13,551 nt of DNA from Eubacterium sp. GTDB taxonomy: Bacteria; Bacillota; Clostridia; Lachnospirales; Lachnospiraceae. Of this stretch, positions 13,173 to 13,551 are shown piece by piece; the first letter of the stretch is position 1; every line of letters begins with the position of its first letter. Location: positions 1 through 13,551 of the forward strand of contig JALFIK010000132.1 of NCBI GenBank assembly GCA_022776205.1, read 5' to 3'. The translations under genes were made by a program, and so were the position numbers. The notes beneath the pieces were generated by a model. The model was not told where the DNA came from, searched no databases, and worked only from the letters and a program-made list of their open reading frames with translations.

Positions 13173-13551
13173 TTATTTTTCTCCGTGAATAAACGACAGA
13201 ATTTCTTCCGGTTTTTTTACAAAAACTTCTCCACCGTGCTGTTTTAAAAATTCTTTATCACGAAAACCCCATTCACATAAAATGGAATCCATCCCACTGT
13301 TTTGTGCTGTGGCCACATCCACTTCCGAATCCCCGATATAGACTGATGTTTCCGGTGTGGAAGAGAGCTGGCGAAGTGCCTCAAACACCGTATCCGGTGC
13401 CGGTTTCTTGCGGATTCCCTCGCTCTCCTTTTCTCCGATTGCCACAGAAATCAGGTCTTTAAAATAGATTTCTTTTAATTCTTTTACGGCAAAATCTCCC
13501 TTGTTGGAAACAATTGCCATTTTTATTCCTTCTTCCTTCAGAGTCCGGATC
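13173..13551 (-). CDS. HAD-superfamily phosphatase, phosphoglycolate-phosphatase-like (5' part beyond the window)
   Basis: This is the C-terminal part of a haloacid dehalogenase-type hydrolase; the reading frame stays open to the window edge, giving about 125 residues. Visible core motifs are motif II in MAIVSNKGD (Ser), motif III in RKKPAPD (the second Lys) and motif IV GDSEVDV (acidic metal ligands). The segment IRTLKEEGIK before MAIVSNK is the usual lead-in to motif II, so the ATG at 13520 is internal and not the start. Motif I (DxDGT) and the cap domain lie outside the window. The spacing and the KPAPDTVFEAL signature fit the Gph/PpaX group acting on small phosphomonoesters; the exact substrate cannot be told. 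The C-terminus is a short helix ending in FIHGEK. Confidence 0.9.
   Translation of the reverse strand, partial: IRTLKEEGIKMAIVSNKGDFAVKELKEIYFKDLISVAIGEKESEGIRKKPAPDTVFEALRQLSSTPETSVYIGDSEVDVATAQNSGMDSILCEWGFRDKEFLKQHGGEVFVKKPEEILSFIHGEK

Noticed and set aside
1..13551. Mobile elements, CRISPR arrays, tRNA or rRNA genes, defence systems
   Set aside because: No transposase, integrase, repeat-spacer pattern, tRNA cloverleaf or defence-type gene is visible. All larger genes are housekeeping or widespread families.

Overview
The window looks like a core-genome stretch from an anaerobic, spore-forming Firmicute of the class Clostridia, most likely a Lachnospiraceae-type gut bacterium. The reasons are an alpha/beta-type small acid-soluble spore protein, a DUF4364 gene, strong AGGAGG-type ribosome binding sites on nearly every gene, AT-rich sigma-A-like promoters and moderate GC content. 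Assignment below class level is inference.

Layout. From 1 to about 780 a forward queH gene (queuosine salvage) has its own extended -10 promoter. It converges on a reverse block of rho, a small multidrug-export-family membrane protein and a two-helix zinc-ribbon membrane protein (813-3169). The 316-base gap at 3170-3485 is a divergent regulatory region. It holds a candidate rho promoter with a palindrome in its spacer, two further inverted repeats, and a good promoter for the forward operon malic enzyme - YhcC/YtqA-like radical SAM enzyme - DUF4364 (3486-6061). That operon ends at a 19-bp perfect, bidirectional-looking terminator shared with the convergent reverse cluster.

From 12512 down to 6134 runs the reverse protein quality-control cluster tig-clpP-clpX-lon-engB: trigger factor chaperone, the ClpXP protease and its unfoldase, LonA protease, and a ribosome-assembly GTPase. 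A strong extended -10 promoter precedes tig. A hairpin separates clpP from clpX and a terminator-like stem follows clpX, so output is probably graded along the cluster. Upstream on the same strand are a spore-coat-DNA SASP gene (12834-13055) and the 3' part of a HAD phosphatase that runs off the window (13173-13551). The SASP gene is followed by about 100 bases of non-coding sequence and a strong hairpin.

I see no mobile element, CRISPR array, tRNA, rRNA or obvious new defence or biosynthetic system. The points most worth a second look are regulatory: the palindrome inside the putative rho promoter, the stacked intercistronic hairpins of the clp/lon cluster, and a non-coding tail after the SASP gene whose 3' end resembles the conserved 3' box of cobalamin riboswitches.
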